DNA of 64,000 nt from an uncultured Subdoligranulum sp. (GTDB lineage Bacteria > Bacillota > Clostridia > Oscillospirales > Ruminococcaceae), in contig NZ_OZ007030.1 in the NCBI RefSeq assembly GCF_963931595.1, positions 1,046,481-1,110,480 of the forward strand, read 5' to 3'. Positions 24,684-33,222 of this stretch are shown in pieces. Position numbers and translations under genes: made by a program. Each line of letters starts with the position of its first letter. Position 1 is the first letter of the stretch. A model generated the notes under the pieces. That model was given only the letters and a program-made list of their open reading frames with translations. It was not told the DNA's origin and did not search any database.

Positions 24684-25658
24684 ATGGCTAAGGAAATCAA
24701 AACAATCGGTGTTCTGACCAGCGGCGGTGATGCGCCCGGCATGAATGCTGCTGTTCGCGCGATCGTTCGTGCGGGTATTAGCAAGGGATACCGTATGATG
24801 GGTATTCAGCGCGGTTACAATGGCCTGATTAATGGCGAATGCTACGAGATGAATGTCCGCAGCGTATCCGAGATCATTCACCGTGGCGGCACGATTTTGT
24901 ATACGGCGCGCTGCCTGGAGTTCAAGACCAAAGAGGGACAGGCCAAAGGTCTGGCCCGCTGCAAGGAACTGGGCATTGATGCACTGGTCGTCATTGGCGG
25001 TGACGGTTCTTTCATGGGCGCCCGTGCGCTGGCCAACCAGGGCATTCCCTGCATCGGTCTGCCCGGCACCATCGACAACGATATTGCCTGCAGCGAATAT
25101 ACCATCGGCTACGACACGGCAATGAACACCGCTGTGGAAGCCATTGATAAACTGCGGGATACCACCCAGAGCCATGACCGCTGCAGCGTCGTGGAGGTCA
25201 TGGGCCATCATGCCGGTTATATTGCCCTGAATGTGGGCATTGCCACCGGTGCGCTGGCGGTTCTGCTGCCGGAGATTCCCTACGACTTTGAGCGTGACAT
25301 CCTGCAGCGCATGCGTCAGACGCAGGTCACCGGCAAGAAGCATTTCATCATCATTGTTTCTGAAGGCGTTGTCGGCGCCCAGGATCTGGCCAACCAGATC
25401 CAGGCTGCCACCGGTGTAGACTCCCGTGCGACCGTTCTGGGCCACATCCAGCGCGGCGGTTCTCCGACGGTCCGTGACCGTGTGAATGCCTCTCTGATGG
25501 GATATCATGCCGTTGATCTGCTGGACAAGGGCATTTACAACCGTGTTGTGGCCGTGTCCGGCGGCAAGATCGTGGACTACGATGTCAACGTGGCGCTCTC
25601 GATGCACAAGACCATCGACCGCGAGATGATTGATATCGCCAATGCGATCTCCATCTGA
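24684..25658 (+). CDS. pfkA: ATP-dependent 6-phosphofructokinase
   Basis: This 324-residue glycolytic enzyme converts fructose 6-phosphate and ATP to fructose 1,6-bisphosphate. It shows the nucleotide-binding GGDAPGMNAAVR near residues 14-25, GIQRGYNGL, the GGDGSFMGA motif whose glycine after GGD indicates ATP rather than pyrophosphate use, and the catalytic PGTIDNDI followed by EYTIGYDTA. Later segments (VEVMGHHAGYIAL, GHIQRGGSPTVRDR) complete the family. GGAGGAG lies 7 bases upstream of the ATG. It has its own promoter and terminator, so it is a single-gene transcript next to dnaE; pyk, its usual partner, is not adjacent. Confidence 0.96.
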   Translation: MAKEIKTIGVLTSGGDAPGMNAAVRAIVRAGISKGYRMMGIQRGYNGLINGECYEMNVRSVSEIIHRGGTILYTARCLEFKTKEGQAKGLARCKELGIDALVVIGGDGSFMGARALANQGIPCIGLPGTIDNDIACSEYTIGYDTAMNTAVEAIDKLRDTTQSHDRCSVVEVMGHHAGYIALNVGIATGALAVLLPEIPYDFERDILQRMRQTQVTGKKHFIIIVSEGVVGAQDLANQIQAATGVDSRATVLGHIQRGGSPTVRDRVNASLMGYHAVDLLDKGIYNRVVAVSGGKIVDYDVNVALSMHKTIDREMIDIANAISI

Positions 25659-25676
25659 TCTCACCAGCTGATACAG

Positions 25677-25707
25677 GGCCGCGCGCCGTTGGGCGCCGGC
25701 CTTTTTT
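25677..25707 (+). terminator. Rho-independent terminator of pfkA
   Basis: GGCCG plus GCGCC pair with GGCGC plus CGGCC with one bulged C around a GTTG loop, followed by six T. Confidence 0.88.
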
Positions 25708-25753
25708 GTCGCGGCAAGGTCAGGATTTTTATGAAATTTTTCTGGAAAATGTC

Positions 25754-25782
25754 TTGCCAAACATCGGGATGGATGGTATAAT
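25754..25782 (+). promoter_or_regulatory. Strong sigma-A promoter for rplS
   Basis: TTGCCA (25754-25759) and TATAAT (25777-25782) have 17-base spacing, and TG at 25774-25775 adds an extended -10. The expected transcription start is about 100 bases before the rplS ATG. Confidence 0.85.
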
Positions 25783-25797
25783 ACTAAAGCGTTAGTG

Positions 25798-25852
25798 CTG
25801 CCGGGCCACCGGCAGGATAATGACACATCATTATACAGGCGGTCCTCTGCCG
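25798..25852 (+). promoter_or_regulatory. Structured rplS leader with alternative pairings (L19 leader candidate)
   Basis: CTGCCGG (25798-25804) pairs with CCGGCAG (25809-25815), and ATAATGA (25817-25823) with TCATTAT (25828-25834). CGGCAG (25810-25815) can instead pair with CTGCCG at 25847-25852. Two mutually exclusive folds in a ribosomal-protein 5' UTR suggest autoregulation by L19. Whether it matches the known L19 leader family needs a covariance search. Confidence 0.5.
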
Positions 25853-25896
25853 AAGATTCGGGAATGAACGTCGATACAAAATGGAGGATTCATAAC

Positions 25897-26238
25897 ATGG
25901 ACGCAATCAAGCATTTTACCGAGGGTATGATCAAAGAGAACAAGCCCCAGTTTGAAGTCGGCGATACTGTCCGCGTCTCCGTCCGTATCAAGGAAGGCGA
26001 CAAGGAGCGTATCCAGGCTTTTGAGGGCACCGTCATCGCCAAGAAGCATGGCGGCATCGCGGAGACCTTCACCGTTCGCCGCACCTCTTATGGTGTCGGT
26101 GTGGAGCGTGTGTTCCCCGTCAACAGCCCGTTCGTCGAGAAGGTCGAGGTCGTTCGCCGCGGCAAGGTCCGTCGTGCGAAGCTCTTCTACCTGCGTGAGC
26201 GTACCGGCAAGGCGGCCAAGGTTAAGGCGCGTATCTGA
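25897..26238 (+). CDS. rplS: 50S ribosomal protein L19
   Basis: This 113-residue protein lies at the interface of the 30S and 50S subunits. The sequence carries the family core [18 protein letters not shown], the [12 protein letters not shown] loop, [20 protein letters not shown] and the terminal [23 protein letters not shown], in adjacent segments. ATG at 25897 with GGAGGA 8 bases upstream gives the normal length; an in-frame extension upstream is the leader. Codon use is strongly biased towards GAG, AAG and CGT, as expected of a highly expressed gene. A strong promoter and structured leader precede it, and a 14-bp terminator hairpin follows. trmD, rimM and rpsP, the usual neighbours, are not here. 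Confidence 0.97.
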   Translation: MDAIKHFTEGMIKENKPQFEVGDTVRVSVRIKEGDKERIQAFEGTVIAKKHGGIAETFTVRRTSYGVGVERVFPVNSPFVEKVEVVRRGKVRRAKLFYLRERTGKAAKVKARI

Positions 26239-26248
26239 GCATACTGAG

Positions 26249-26283
26249 AAAAGGGGAGGACGGTTGGCGTTCTCCCTTTTTTC
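26249..26283 (+). terminator. Terminator or attenuator between rplS and lepB
   Basis: AAAAGGGGAGGACG (26249-26262) pairs with CGTTCTCCCTTTT (26268 onward) over about 14 bp, with two G-U pairs and a 5-base loop, ending in a T-run. lepB begins 33 bases later, so read-through may supply it. Confidence 0.82.
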
Positions 26284-26315
26284 GTATGGTTTTACGAAAG
26301 GGGGGACGGGAATGT

Positions 26316-26852
26316 ATGCTGAAAGATCGGTTTCGCCGCAACAAGGGGATACTGGAGTGGTATGATGCGCTGGCGGTTGCTGTGGCAGTGATTGCGCTGG
26401 TGTTTACCTTTGCGGTGCGGATTGTCCAGGTGGACGGCAGCTCCATGAACCCCAGTCTCTACAGCGGAGAACGCCTGCTGATTGCAACTTTTCTGCAGCC
26501 CGATTACGGAGATGTGGTCGTGACTGACAGCTACATCCCCTACGGCAAGCCGCTGGTAAAGCGGGTGATCGGGAAAGCGGGGGATACCATCGATATCGAC
26601 TTCCAGACAGGCGTTGTGTATCGGAACGGGCAGGCTCTCTCGGAACCGTATACGGCGGAACCCACCTGGACCTATGAAGGGGTGGACTTCCCCCTGACGG
26701 TGCCGGACGGTTGCCTGTTCATCATGGGCGACAACCGCAACAATTCCAAAGACAGCCGTGACGCAGAGATCGGTTGCGTGGATATCCGGGATGTCCTGGG
26801 CGTCGCTGTATGGAGACTTATGCCGTTTGGCGGAATGGGGGCATCAGAATGA
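26316..26852 (+). CDS. lepB: Signal peptidase I
   Basis: This 178-residue membrane serine protease removes signal peptides from secreted proteins. It has a single N-terminal membrane anchor (about residues 18-36), the catalytic Ser43 in GSSMNPSL, the general-base Lys82 in VKRVIG and the box E motif GDNRNNSKDSR near 150. The short length and one anchor are typical of Gram-positive enzymes. ATG at 26316 is chosen over an out-of-frame ATG four bases earlier. The stop overlaps the rbgA start (ATGA). The order rplS - lepB - rbgA - rnhB - yraN is a conserved Firmicutes block. Confidence 0.93.
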   Translation: MLKDRFRRNKGILEWYDALAVAVAVIALVFTFAVRIVQVDGSSMNPSLYSGERLLIATFLQPDYGDVVVTDSYIPYGKPLVKRVIGKAGDTIDIDFQTGVVYRNGQALSEPYTAEPTWTYEGVDFPLTVPDGCLFIMGDNRNNSKDSRDAEIGCVDIRDVLGVAVWRLMPFGGMGASE

Positions 26853-27784
26853 GCCAGAGTGATATCATCAACAGCCGCCAGATTCAATGGTTCCCCGGTC
26901 ATATGACCAAGACCCTGCGGATGATGGAAAAGGAAATCCGCAACGTGGACTGCGTGCTGCAGATTCTTGATGCACGGATTCCTCTTTCCAGCCTGAACCC
27001 GGAGATCGAGCGCATCACGGCGGGAAAACCGCACCTGTACGTTTTGAACAAAGCCGACCTGGCAGATCCCGAGATCACCCGCCAGTGGTTGGCCTATTTC
27101 AAGAACGCAGGAGCAGGTTGCCTGGCCATGGACTCCAAACAGCGGGGCCGTGCTGCGGCCACCAAGGCTCCCATCGAGCACGAACTGTCGGCGCTGATGC
27201 AGCGGCGCCGTAACCGCGGTATGGTGGGTGCGGCTATCCGCGTAATGGTGGTAGGCATTCCCAATGTGGGCAAATCTACCTTTATCAATTCCTTCGCGGG
27301 GACCACGCGGGCCAAAGCGGCCAACAAGCCGGGCGTTACCCGGGGAAAGCAATGGATCTCGGTGGATAATTTTGATCTGATGGACATGCCCGGCGTTTTG
27401 TGGAAAAAGTTCGATTCGCTGGAAACCGCCTCCAATCTGGCCTTCATCGGTTCCATCCGGGATGACATTCTGGATATCGAAGAACTGGCGTGCGGGCTGC
27501 TTTCCAGTGTACGGCAGATCTACCCGCAGCAGTTGCTGACCCGGTATAAGCTGGATGAGTCGGCTCTGGACCTGGAACCCTACGCGTTGCTGCAAGCTAT
27601 TGGTGCCAAGCGCGGTATGCTGATTTCCGGCGGCGAAGTGGATACCGAGCGCGCCGCCAAGATGCTGGTGGGAGAATTCCGTGCCAGCAAATGGGGCAGA
27701 CTTTCGCTGGAACGGCCGCCCCGGCGCGAGGCGGCGGAAGAGGAGGCTGATGATGCCGAGGACATCGAAATCGATGAGCAGTAA
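26849..27784 (+). CDS. rbgA: Ribosome biogenesis GTPase RbgA (YlqF)
   Basis: This 311-residue circularly permuted GTPase is needed for late 50S assembly. The permuted order of G motifs is visible: the G4 motif NKADL near residue 69 comes first, then the P-loop [12 protein letters not shown] near 137, G2 region [13 protein letters not shown] and G3 DMPGV near 178. The N-terminus [10 protein letters not shown] is the diagnostic family signature. The C-terminal helical domain ends in an acidic tail. The start overlaps lepB by 4 bases and rnhB begins within its last codons, so all three are translationally linked. Confidence 0.95.
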   Translation: MSQSDIINSRQIQWFPGHMTKTLRMMEKEIRNVDCVLQILDARIPLSSLNPEIERITAGKPHLYVLNKADLADPEITRQWLAYFKNAGAGCLAMDSKQRGRAAATKAPIEHELSALMQRRRNRGMVGAAIRVMVVGIPNVGKSTFINSFAGTTRAKAANKPGVTRGKQWISVDNFDLMDMPGVLWKKFDSLETASNLAFIGSIRDDILDIEELACGLLSSVRQIYPQQLLTRYKLDESALDLEPYALLQAIGAKRGMLISGGEVDTERAAKMLVGEFRASKWGRLSLERPPRREAAEEEADDAEDIEIDEQ

Positions 27785-28397
27785 TCCGGCCCTGTATGCC
27801 TTTGATGCCGAACAGCGTGCCCGGTTTGGTACGATCTGCGGGGTGGATGAGGCCGGCAGAGGGCCGCTGTGCGGACCGGTCTGCTGTGCTGCGGTGATCC
27901 TTGATCCGGACGATCCCATCGAGGGGGTCAACGACTCCAAAAAATTGAGTGAAAAGCGCCGGGAAGCACTCTATGAGGAAATCATACAGCGTGCGGTGGC
28001 GTATCAGGTGGTCTTTATTTCCCCTCAGGAGATCGACGAGAAGAACATTCTGTGGGCGACTATGGATGGTATGGCCCAGGCGGTGGCGGGATTGGATACC
28101 CAGCCGGATTACGCCCTGATTGACGGAAACCGCTGTCCGCCGGACCTTGTGTGTCCGTCGCAGTCGGTTGTCAAGGGCGATGCCACCAGTGCCAGTATTG
28201 CGGCGGCTTCCATTCTGGCAAAGGTCAGCCGGGACCGTTACATGAAAGAGCTGGACAAGCAGTACCCGCAATACCAGCTGGCGAAACACAAAGGGTACCC
28301 CACCAAGCTGCACTATGAACTCATTGCGCAGTACGGGATTCAGCCCTTCTATCGCCGCAGTTTTTTGAAAAAGCAGGGATACTGGCATGAACCATGA
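27753..28397 (+). CDS. rnhB: Ribonuclease HII
   Basis: This 214-residue endonuclease cleaves RNA in RNA-DNA hybrids and removes single ribonucleotides from DNA. It carries the signature [27 protein letters not shown] and a later DGNRCP with the remaining metal-binding aspartates. Several starts are possible; ATG at 27753 gives six-base spacing from AGGAGG (27741-27746) and a 35-residue lead to the DEAGRG motif. It overlaps the end of rbgA by 32 bases. The stop lies inside the start of the yraN-like gene, 11 bases overlapping. Confidence 0.94.
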   Translation: MPRTSKSMSSNPALYAFDAEQRARFGTICGVDEAGRGPLCGPVCCAAVILDPDDPIEGVNDSKKLSEKRREALYEEIIQRAVAYQVVFISPQEIDEKNILWATMDGMAQAVAGLDTQPDYALIDGNRCPPDLVCPSQSVVKGDATSASIAAASILAKVSRDRYMKELDKQYPQYQLAKHKGYPTKLHYELIAQYGIQPFYRRSFLKKQGYWHEP

Positions 28398-28740
28398 GGT
28401 GGGCCAGAAGGGGGAAGCCATCGCAGCCAGGTACTACCGCCAGCGGGGCTATCTTCTGTTGGGCCATAATTACCGCACCCGGATGGGAGAGCTGGATCTG
28501 ATCCTGTACAAGGAGGATCTGATCGTGTTTGCCGAGGTGAAAACCCGGACAGGCCGTATGCTGGCTGCGCCTGCGGAGGCGGTGGATCTGTACAAGCAAA
28601 GACGTCTGCGTCGGGCGGCGGAACTGTATCTGCAGAACAGTCCTTTTGCAGAAGCAAGGGTGCGGTTTGACGTGGTGGAAGTGGCACCTGCCGAAAAAGG
28701 CTGGCAGGTACATTGTATTATGGATGCGTTCCAAGTGTAA
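28387..28740 (+). CDS. UPF0102 (YraN-like) putative endonuclease
   Basis: This is a 117-residue member of the UPF0102/YraN family with a restriction-endonuclease-like fold. The core [17 protein letters not shown] and FAEVKTR supply the Glu, Asp and E-x-K residues expected of a PD-(D/E)xK nuclease. No biological role is established; its constant position next to rnhB suggests a link to DNA repair or Holliday junction processing. The ATG is 11 bases upstream of the rnhB stop, and no strong Shine-Dalgarno is seen, consistent with coupled translation. It is the last gene in this conserved block; thrC follows after 23 bases. Confidence 0.9.
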   Translation: MNHEVGQKGEAIAARYYRQRGYLLLGHNYRTRMGELDLILYKEDLIVFAEVKTRTGRMLAAPAEAVDLYKQRRLRRAAELYLQNSPFAEARVRFDVVEVAPAEKGWQVHCIMDAFQV

Positions 28741-28763
28741 ACAAAGCAGAAAGGGTGTATGAT

Positions 28764-30212
28764 ATGCAGTACCAGAGTACCAGAGATTCCCAGCTTCGTG
28801 TCTCCGCTTCGGAAGCGATTGTCCGTGGCCTTGCGCCGCAGAGCGGTCTTTTTGTGCCGGAAACCTTCCCGCAGGCGAATCTGAACGCGTGGCGGAATCT
28901 CTCCTATCCGGAACTGGCACAGAAGGTGCTGGAAGGGTACCTGACCGATTACCGCACAGAGTTTTTGCAGCAGGCGACGGAAAACACCTATGGCGATGCG
29001 TTTGGCGGCCAGGCAGGGCGGACGGTCAAGGTCCGTGACGGGCTGTACGCGCTGGAACTCTGGCACGGTCCCACCTGTGCTTTCAAGGATTACGCCCTGC
29101 AGCTGATGCCGAAGCTGCTGGTGGAGGCGAAGCGCAACCTGGGACGCAAGGAGACGACGCGGATTCTGGTGGCTACCTCCGGTGATACCGGCAAGGCAGC
29201 GCTGGCCGGATATGCGGGGCTGGATGGCATCGAAATTTCGGTCTTCTATCCCAACGCCGGCACCAGCGAGATCCAGCGCCTGCAGATGGTGACGCAGACT
29301 GGGGATAATGTGCAGGTTTATGCGGTGGAGGGCAATTTCGATGATGCTCAGACCGGCGTCAAGCGGGTGTTTGCCGATGCTTCGGTGGCGGAAGAACTGG
29401 AAAAACGGGGGATCCGTCTTTCCAGTGCAAACTCCATCAACTGGGGACGCCTGGTACCGCAGATCGTCTACTATTTCTATGCTTATTTCCGTCTGGTGGA
29501 ACAGGGCGCTGTCGCCTGGGGGGCACCGGTGGATTTCTGCGTGCCGACCGGAAACTTCGGTGACATTCTGGCAGGATATTATGCCAAACGGATGGGGCTG
29601 CCGGTGGGCAAACTGGTCTGCGCTTCCAACCGGAACAATGTGCTGACGGACTTCATCCGCACCGGCACCTACGATGCCCGTCGCACCTTCTATAAAACGA
29701 CCTCCCCGTCCATGGATATCCTGATTTCTTCCAACCTGGAGCGGCTGCTGTATCATGTGAGCGGCAGCAGCGAAAAAGTGGCAGGCTGGATGCAGGATCT
29801 TGCCCGGACCGGACGGTATACGGTGGACCCGGATACGCTGGCCAAAATTCAGGAAACCTTCTCCGCCGGATATGCCGGGGATGAGGAGGGGGCGGAGGAA
29901 ATCCGTGCCCGGTTTGAACAGGACCACTACCTCTGCGATACGCATACGGCGGTGGCCTTCCGCGTGGCGGAAACCTGCCGCAGCGAGGCGCCCATGGTAG
30001 TACTCTCCACGGCCAGTCCCTTCAAATTCCCGCGGGCGGTTCTGGAGGCACTGGGCGCGGCGGTGCCAGAGAGCGATTTTGACGCCATGGCAGCGTTGAC
30101 TGCAAATACCGGGGAACCGGCGCCCGAAAGTCTGCAGGAACTGAACCGGCTGCCGGTGCGTTTTACCGAGATCATTGCGCCGGCGGATATCCGTGCCGCG
30201 GCGCTGCACTGA
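28764..30212 (+). CDS. thrC: Threonine synthase
   Basis: This 482-residue PLP enzyme converts O-phosphohomoserine to threonine. The PLP-binding lysine is Lys108 in HGPTCAFKDYALQ, followed by the phosphate-binding ATSGDTGKAALAGY and the VPTGNFGDILAGYYAKRMG segment. The length and the N-terminal YQSTRD start match the class of long fungal/proteobacterial-type threonine synthases rather than the short Bacillus ThrC. ATG at 28764 follows AGAAAGGG. No other threonine pathway gene (hom, thrB) is adjacent, so it seems to be a stand-alone gene behind yraN. Confidence 0.95.
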   Translation: MQYQSTRDSQLRVSASEAIVRGLAPQSGLFVPETFPQANLNAWRNLSYPELAQKVLEGYLTDYRTEFLQQATENTYGDAFGGQAGRTVKVRDGLYALELWHGPTCAFKDYALQLMPKLLVEAKRNLGRKETTRILVATSGDTGKAALAGYAGLDGIEISVFYPNAGTSEIQRLQMVTQTGDNVQVYAVEGNFDDAQTGVKRVFADASVAEELEKRGIRLSSANSINWGRLVPQIVYYFYAYFRLVEQGAVAWGAPVDFCVPTGNFGDILAGYYAKRMGLPVGKLVCASNRNNVLTDFIRTGTYDARRTFYKTTSPSMDILISSNLERLLYHVSGSSEKVAGWMQDLARTGRYTVDPDTLAKIQETFSAGYAGDEEGAEEIRARFEQDHYLCDTHTAVAFRVAETCRSEAPMVVLSTASPFKFPRAVLEALGAAVPESDFDAMAALTANTGEPAPESLQELNRLPVRFTEIIAPADIRAAALH

Positions 30213-30251
30213 GGCGGTCCGCCGGCAAGGAAGAGAAACAAAAGGAGCTGT

Positions 30252-30944
30252 ATGGCGGTATTTGTAATAGGGGATCTGCACCTGTCTCTGGGGACCAATA
30301 AGCCGATGGATGTTTTCCCGGGATGGGATGGGTATCTGCCCAAACTGGAAGCCAACTGGCGCACGCTGATCCGCCCGGAAGATACCGTGGTACTGGCAGG
30401 GGATACCAGCTGGGCCATGAATTTGCAGGATACACGTGCAGACTTTGCGTTTCTGCAGAGCCTGCCCGGGCAGAAGTGGCTGTTGAAGGGAAACCATGAC
30501 TACTGGTGGACGACCACCCGGAAGATGGAAAAATTTCTTCAGGAAAATGGTTTTGACTCCCTGCACATCCTGCATAACAATGCCTGCATCGTCGGACAGA
30601 CCGCTCTCTGCGGAACGCGGGGATGGCCCTTTGACGACGCGGCGGCACAGGGGGAAAAGCTGATGGCCCGGGAAGCCGGGCGCCTGCGGATGTCCCTGCA
30701 GGCGGCGGGGGAGGCACCCCGCAAAATTGCCTTCCTGCATTATCCGCCGGTGTATCCGGGGGCTTCGGCCGAGGAATTGGTGGCGGTTTTGCAGGAGTTC
30801 GGCGTGACCGAATGCTACTATGGCCATCTGCACGGCAAATCCATTCGCTTTGCGGTGCAGGGCGATGTGGAAGGAATCCGGTATCGCCTGATTTCGGCGG
30901 ACGGCTTGCAGTTCTGCCCCTACAAACTGGATGGGATCGGCTGA
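30252..30944 (+). CDS. Metallophosphoesterase (COG1768-like)
   Basis: This 230-residue calcineurin-like phosphoesterase has all metal-binding motifs: GDLHLS near residue 7, GDTSWAMNLQD near 53, GNHDYWW near 82, the FLHYPP histidine near 163 and GHLHG near 197. This five-motif series and the length match a small uncharacterised family (COG1768) rather than the DNA nucleases SbcD or Mre11. No membrane segment or signal peptide is present, so it acts in the cytoplasm. The substrate is unknown. AAAGGAG lies 5 bases upstream of the ATG. It follows thrC by 39 bases and precedes the tig promoter. Confidence 0.88.
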   Translation: MAVFVIGDLHLSLGTNKPMDVFPGWDGYLPKLEANWRTLIRPEDTVVLAGDTSWAMNLQDTRADFAFLQSLPGQKWLLKGNHDYWWTTTRKMEKFLQENGFDSLHILHNNACIVGQTALCGTRGWPFDDAAAQGEKLMAREAGRLRMSLQAAGEAPRKIAFLHYPPVYPGASAEELVAVLQEFGVTECYYGHLHGKSIRFAVQGDVEGIRYRLISADGLQFCPYKLDGIG

Positions 30945-31064
30945 AAAAGGCCCAAAAGAAAAACAGCAGGCAGGTTTTCGGCGCGCATCAGCCTGAAAAT
31001 GGCCAGAAAAGTAAGATGAATTGTGACTTTTTTGCAAATAGGGCTGGTATTCTGCGCGGGAACA

Positions 31065-31073
31065 TGCTATAAT
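31065..31073 (+). promoter_or_regulatory. Extended -10 promoter for tig
   Basis: TGCTATAAT (31065-31073) lies 44 bases before the tig ATG. The region upstream is AT-rich with a weak TGGTAT (31045-31050) at 17-base spacing. Confidence 0.65.
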
Positions 31074-31116
31074 TACTTGTATTTTTATGTACATCTATTT
31101 TTGGAGGAATTTATAA

Positions 31117-32499
31117 ATGAAGTTGATTTCCTGTGAAAAGCTCGAAAAGAGCATGGTCGAACTGCAGTTCTCCATCGACGCGGAGACCTTCAAATCCGCT
31201 GTCGCTGCCGCTTTCAAGCGTGAGGGCAAGAAGTACACCGTTCCCGGTTTCCGCAAGGGCCATGCTCCCCGTGCGATGATCGAAAAGATGTACGGCAAGG
31301 ACCTGTTCCAGTACGACGCCATCAACGATCTGTTCCCGGAGAACTATGAGGCCGCTGTCAAAGAGGCCGGCATCGATGTCGTGGGCGGTCCCGCTCCCGA
31401 GGTTGTCTCCATGTCCGAGGAGGAGGGCGCCGTCCTGAAGGTCAAGGTCGCCGTCAAGCCGGAAGTGGAACTGGGCGAGTATGTCGGTTTAACCGTGACC
31501 AAGGATGTCAAGACTGTGGATGAGGCGGAAGTTGACGCTGAGATCAAGCGCATGCAGGAACGCAACGGCCGTTTGCTGACCCGTGACGGTGAGGCCCAGA
31601 ACGGCGACACCGCGACCATCGACTTCGAGGGCTTTGTGGATGGCAAGGCTTTTGAGGGCGGCAAGGCCGAGCATTACGCCCTGGTGCTGGGCAGCGGCTC
31701 CTTCATCCCCGGCTTCGAGGAGCAGGTTGTGGGCCACAAGGCTGGCGACGAGTTCGACGTGAACGTCAAGTTCCCCGAGCAGTACCAGGCGGAAGAGCTG
31801 GCCGGCAAGGACGCCACCTTCAAGATCAAGCTGCATGAGGTCCAGTACAAGGAGCTGCCGGAGCTGGATGACGATTTCGCCAAGGATGTCAGCGAGTATG
31901 ACACGCTGGACGAACTGAAGGATTCCATCCGCAAGGGCATTGCTGCCAACTACGAGAAGCAGGCCGAGCAGAAGGTGGAAAACGATCTGATCGATCAGGT
32001 CGTCAACGGCATGAAGGCTGACATTCCCGATGCCATGATCGAGGGCCGCATGGAGGAGCTGGTGCAGGACTTCCAGTACCGCATTTCTCAGCAGGGCCTG
32101 AAGCTGGAGCAGTATCTGCAGTATATGGGCATGAACAAGGACCAGTTCAAGGAGCAGTTCCGTGAGCAGGCCGAAAAGCAGGTCAAGATGCGTCTGGCCA
32201 TGGAAGCCATCGTTGCCAAGGAGAACATCGAGACCACCGACGAGGAGTTTGAGGAAGAAGTCAAGCGCATCGCCGATGCCTACAAGATGGAAGCCGACAA
32301 GGTCAAGAGCCTGGTGGACGTTGCCGCTGTCAAGAAGGATCTTGCTGTCAACAAGGCCATCGACTTCGTGAAGGAGAAGGCCAATGTGGTGGCCGGCGAA
32401 GAAGAGAAGAAGCCTGCCAAGAAGACCACCCGCAAGACCACCAAGAAGGCGGAAAAGAAAGAGGAAGAAACCCAGAATGAGGAAGCCAAGGGCGAGTAA
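31117..32499 (+). CDS. tig: Trigger factor
   Basis: This 460-residue ribosome-associated chaperone and peptidyl-prolyl isomerase meets nascent chains at the exit tunnel. The ribosome-docking motif GFRKGHAPR lies near residues 45-53, the FKBP-type isomerase domain spans about 150-245 (GDTATIDFEGFVDG and FIPGFEEQVVGHKAGDEF), and the helical substrate-binding domain follows. A Lys/Glu/Thr-rich tail of about 35 residues (KKPAKKTTRKTTKKAEKK within it) extends past the normal end. GGAGG lies before the ATG. Codon use is strongly biased as in rplS. It begins the tig - clpP - clpX protein-quality-control cluster. Confidence 0.96.
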   Translation: MKLISCEKLEKSMVELQFSIDAETFKSAVAAAFKREGKKYTVPGFRKGHAPRAMIEKMYGKDLFQYDAINDLFPENYEAAVKEAGIDVVGGPAPEVVSMSEEEGAVLKVKVAVKPEVELGEYVGLTVTKDVKTVDEAEVDAEIKRMQERNGRLLTRDGEAQNGDTATIDFEGFVDGKAFEGGKAEHYALVLGSGSFIPGFEEQVVGHKAGDEFDVNVKFPEQYQAEELAGKDATFKIKLHEVQYKELPELDDDFAKDVSEYDTLDELKDSIRKGIAANYEKQAEQKVENDLIDQVVNGMKADIPDAMIEGRMEELVQDFQYRISQQGLKLEQYLQYMGMNKDQFKEQFREQAEKQVKMRLAMEAIVAKENIETTDEEFEEEVKRIADAYKMEADKVKSLVDVAAVKKDLAVNKAIDFVKEKANVVAGEEEKKPAKKTTRKTTKKAEKKEEETQNEEAKGE

Positions 32500-32539
32500 T
32501 TCCGCCATTGTGATCTTCCGGGAAGTATGATAAACAGGG

Positions 32540-32577
32540 CCGATACGGTGTGCATCTGCTGCCGTATCGGTTCGTTT
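32540..32577 (+). terminator. Hairpin between tig and clpP, probable terminator
   Basis: CCGATACGG (32540-32548) pairs with CCGTATCGG (32562-32570); AAAC upstream can extend the stem with GTTT downstream. The T-run is poor, so it may only reduce transcription into clpP. Confidence 0.55.
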
Positions 32578-32617
32578 ATCCGCTTCAAACGATTTTTTCA
32601 ATAAGGAGGGAACCCCT

Positions 32618-33208
32618 ATGAGCCTTGTACCCTATGTAATCGAACAGACTGCGCGCGGTGAGCGCAGCTACGATATTTTTTCCCGCTTGCTCAATGACCG
32701 CATTATTGTGCTGAGCGAAGATGTGAATTCCACTTCGGCCAGCCTTGTGGTGGCGCAGCTGCTCTATCTGGAAGGGCAGGACCCGGAGAAGGATATTTAC
32801 TTCTATATCAACAGCCCGGGTGGCTCCATTTCGGACGGCATGGCCATTCACGATACGATGAATTACATCAAATGTGATGTTTCCACCATCTGCATCGGCA
32901 TGGCGGCCTCTATGGGCTCTTTCCTGCTGGCCAGCGGCACCAAGGGCAAACGCTTTGCGCTGCCCAACTCGGAAATTCTGATCCATCAGCCGCTGATCAG
33001 CGGTGGCGGAATTTCCGGTCAGGCGACGGATATCCAGATTCATGCCAATCATATCATCCATATCCGCGAGCGTATGAACCAGCTGTACAGCCAGTATACC
33101 GGCCAGTCGCTGGAGACCATTCAGCGGGATACCGAGCGCGACAATTATATGACGGCGCAGCAGGCCAAAGAATACGGTCTGATCGATGATATCCTCTACA
33201 AACACTGA
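32618..33208 (+). CDS. clpP: ATP-dependent Clp protease proteolytic subunit
   Basis: This 196-residue serine protease forms the tetradecameric chamber that degrades proteins fed by ClpX or ClpC. The catalytic triad is Ser98 (GMAASMGSF), His123 (LIHQPLIS) and Asp171 ([10 protein letters not shown]). [14 protein letters not shown] and the hydrophobic pocket for the ClpX IGF loop are conserved. The N-terminal [18 protein letters not shown] is standard. AAGGAGG precedes the ATG. clpX follows after 14 bases, so the two probably share a transcript. No CtsR site is evident upstream, as expected for a tig-clpPX arrangement. Confidence 0.97.
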   Translation: MSLVPYVIEQTARGERSYDIFSRLLNDRIIVLSEDVNSTSASLVVAQLLYLEGQDPEKDIYFYINSPGGSISDGMAIHDTMNYIKCDVSTICIGMAASMGSFLLASGTKGKRFALPNSEILIHQPLISGGGISGQATDIQIHANHIIHIRERMNQLYSQYTGQSLETIQRDTERDNYMTAQQAKEYGLIDDILYKH

Positions 33209-33222
33209 TTCGGGGGAACAAC

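Noticed and set aside
28470..31094. 874-codon open frame on the minus strand across yraN, thrC and the phosphoesterase
   Set aside because: It lies opposite three well-identified genes, has no family motifs and low-complexity His/Arg/Gly-rich composition typical of antisense shadows in GC-rich DNA.
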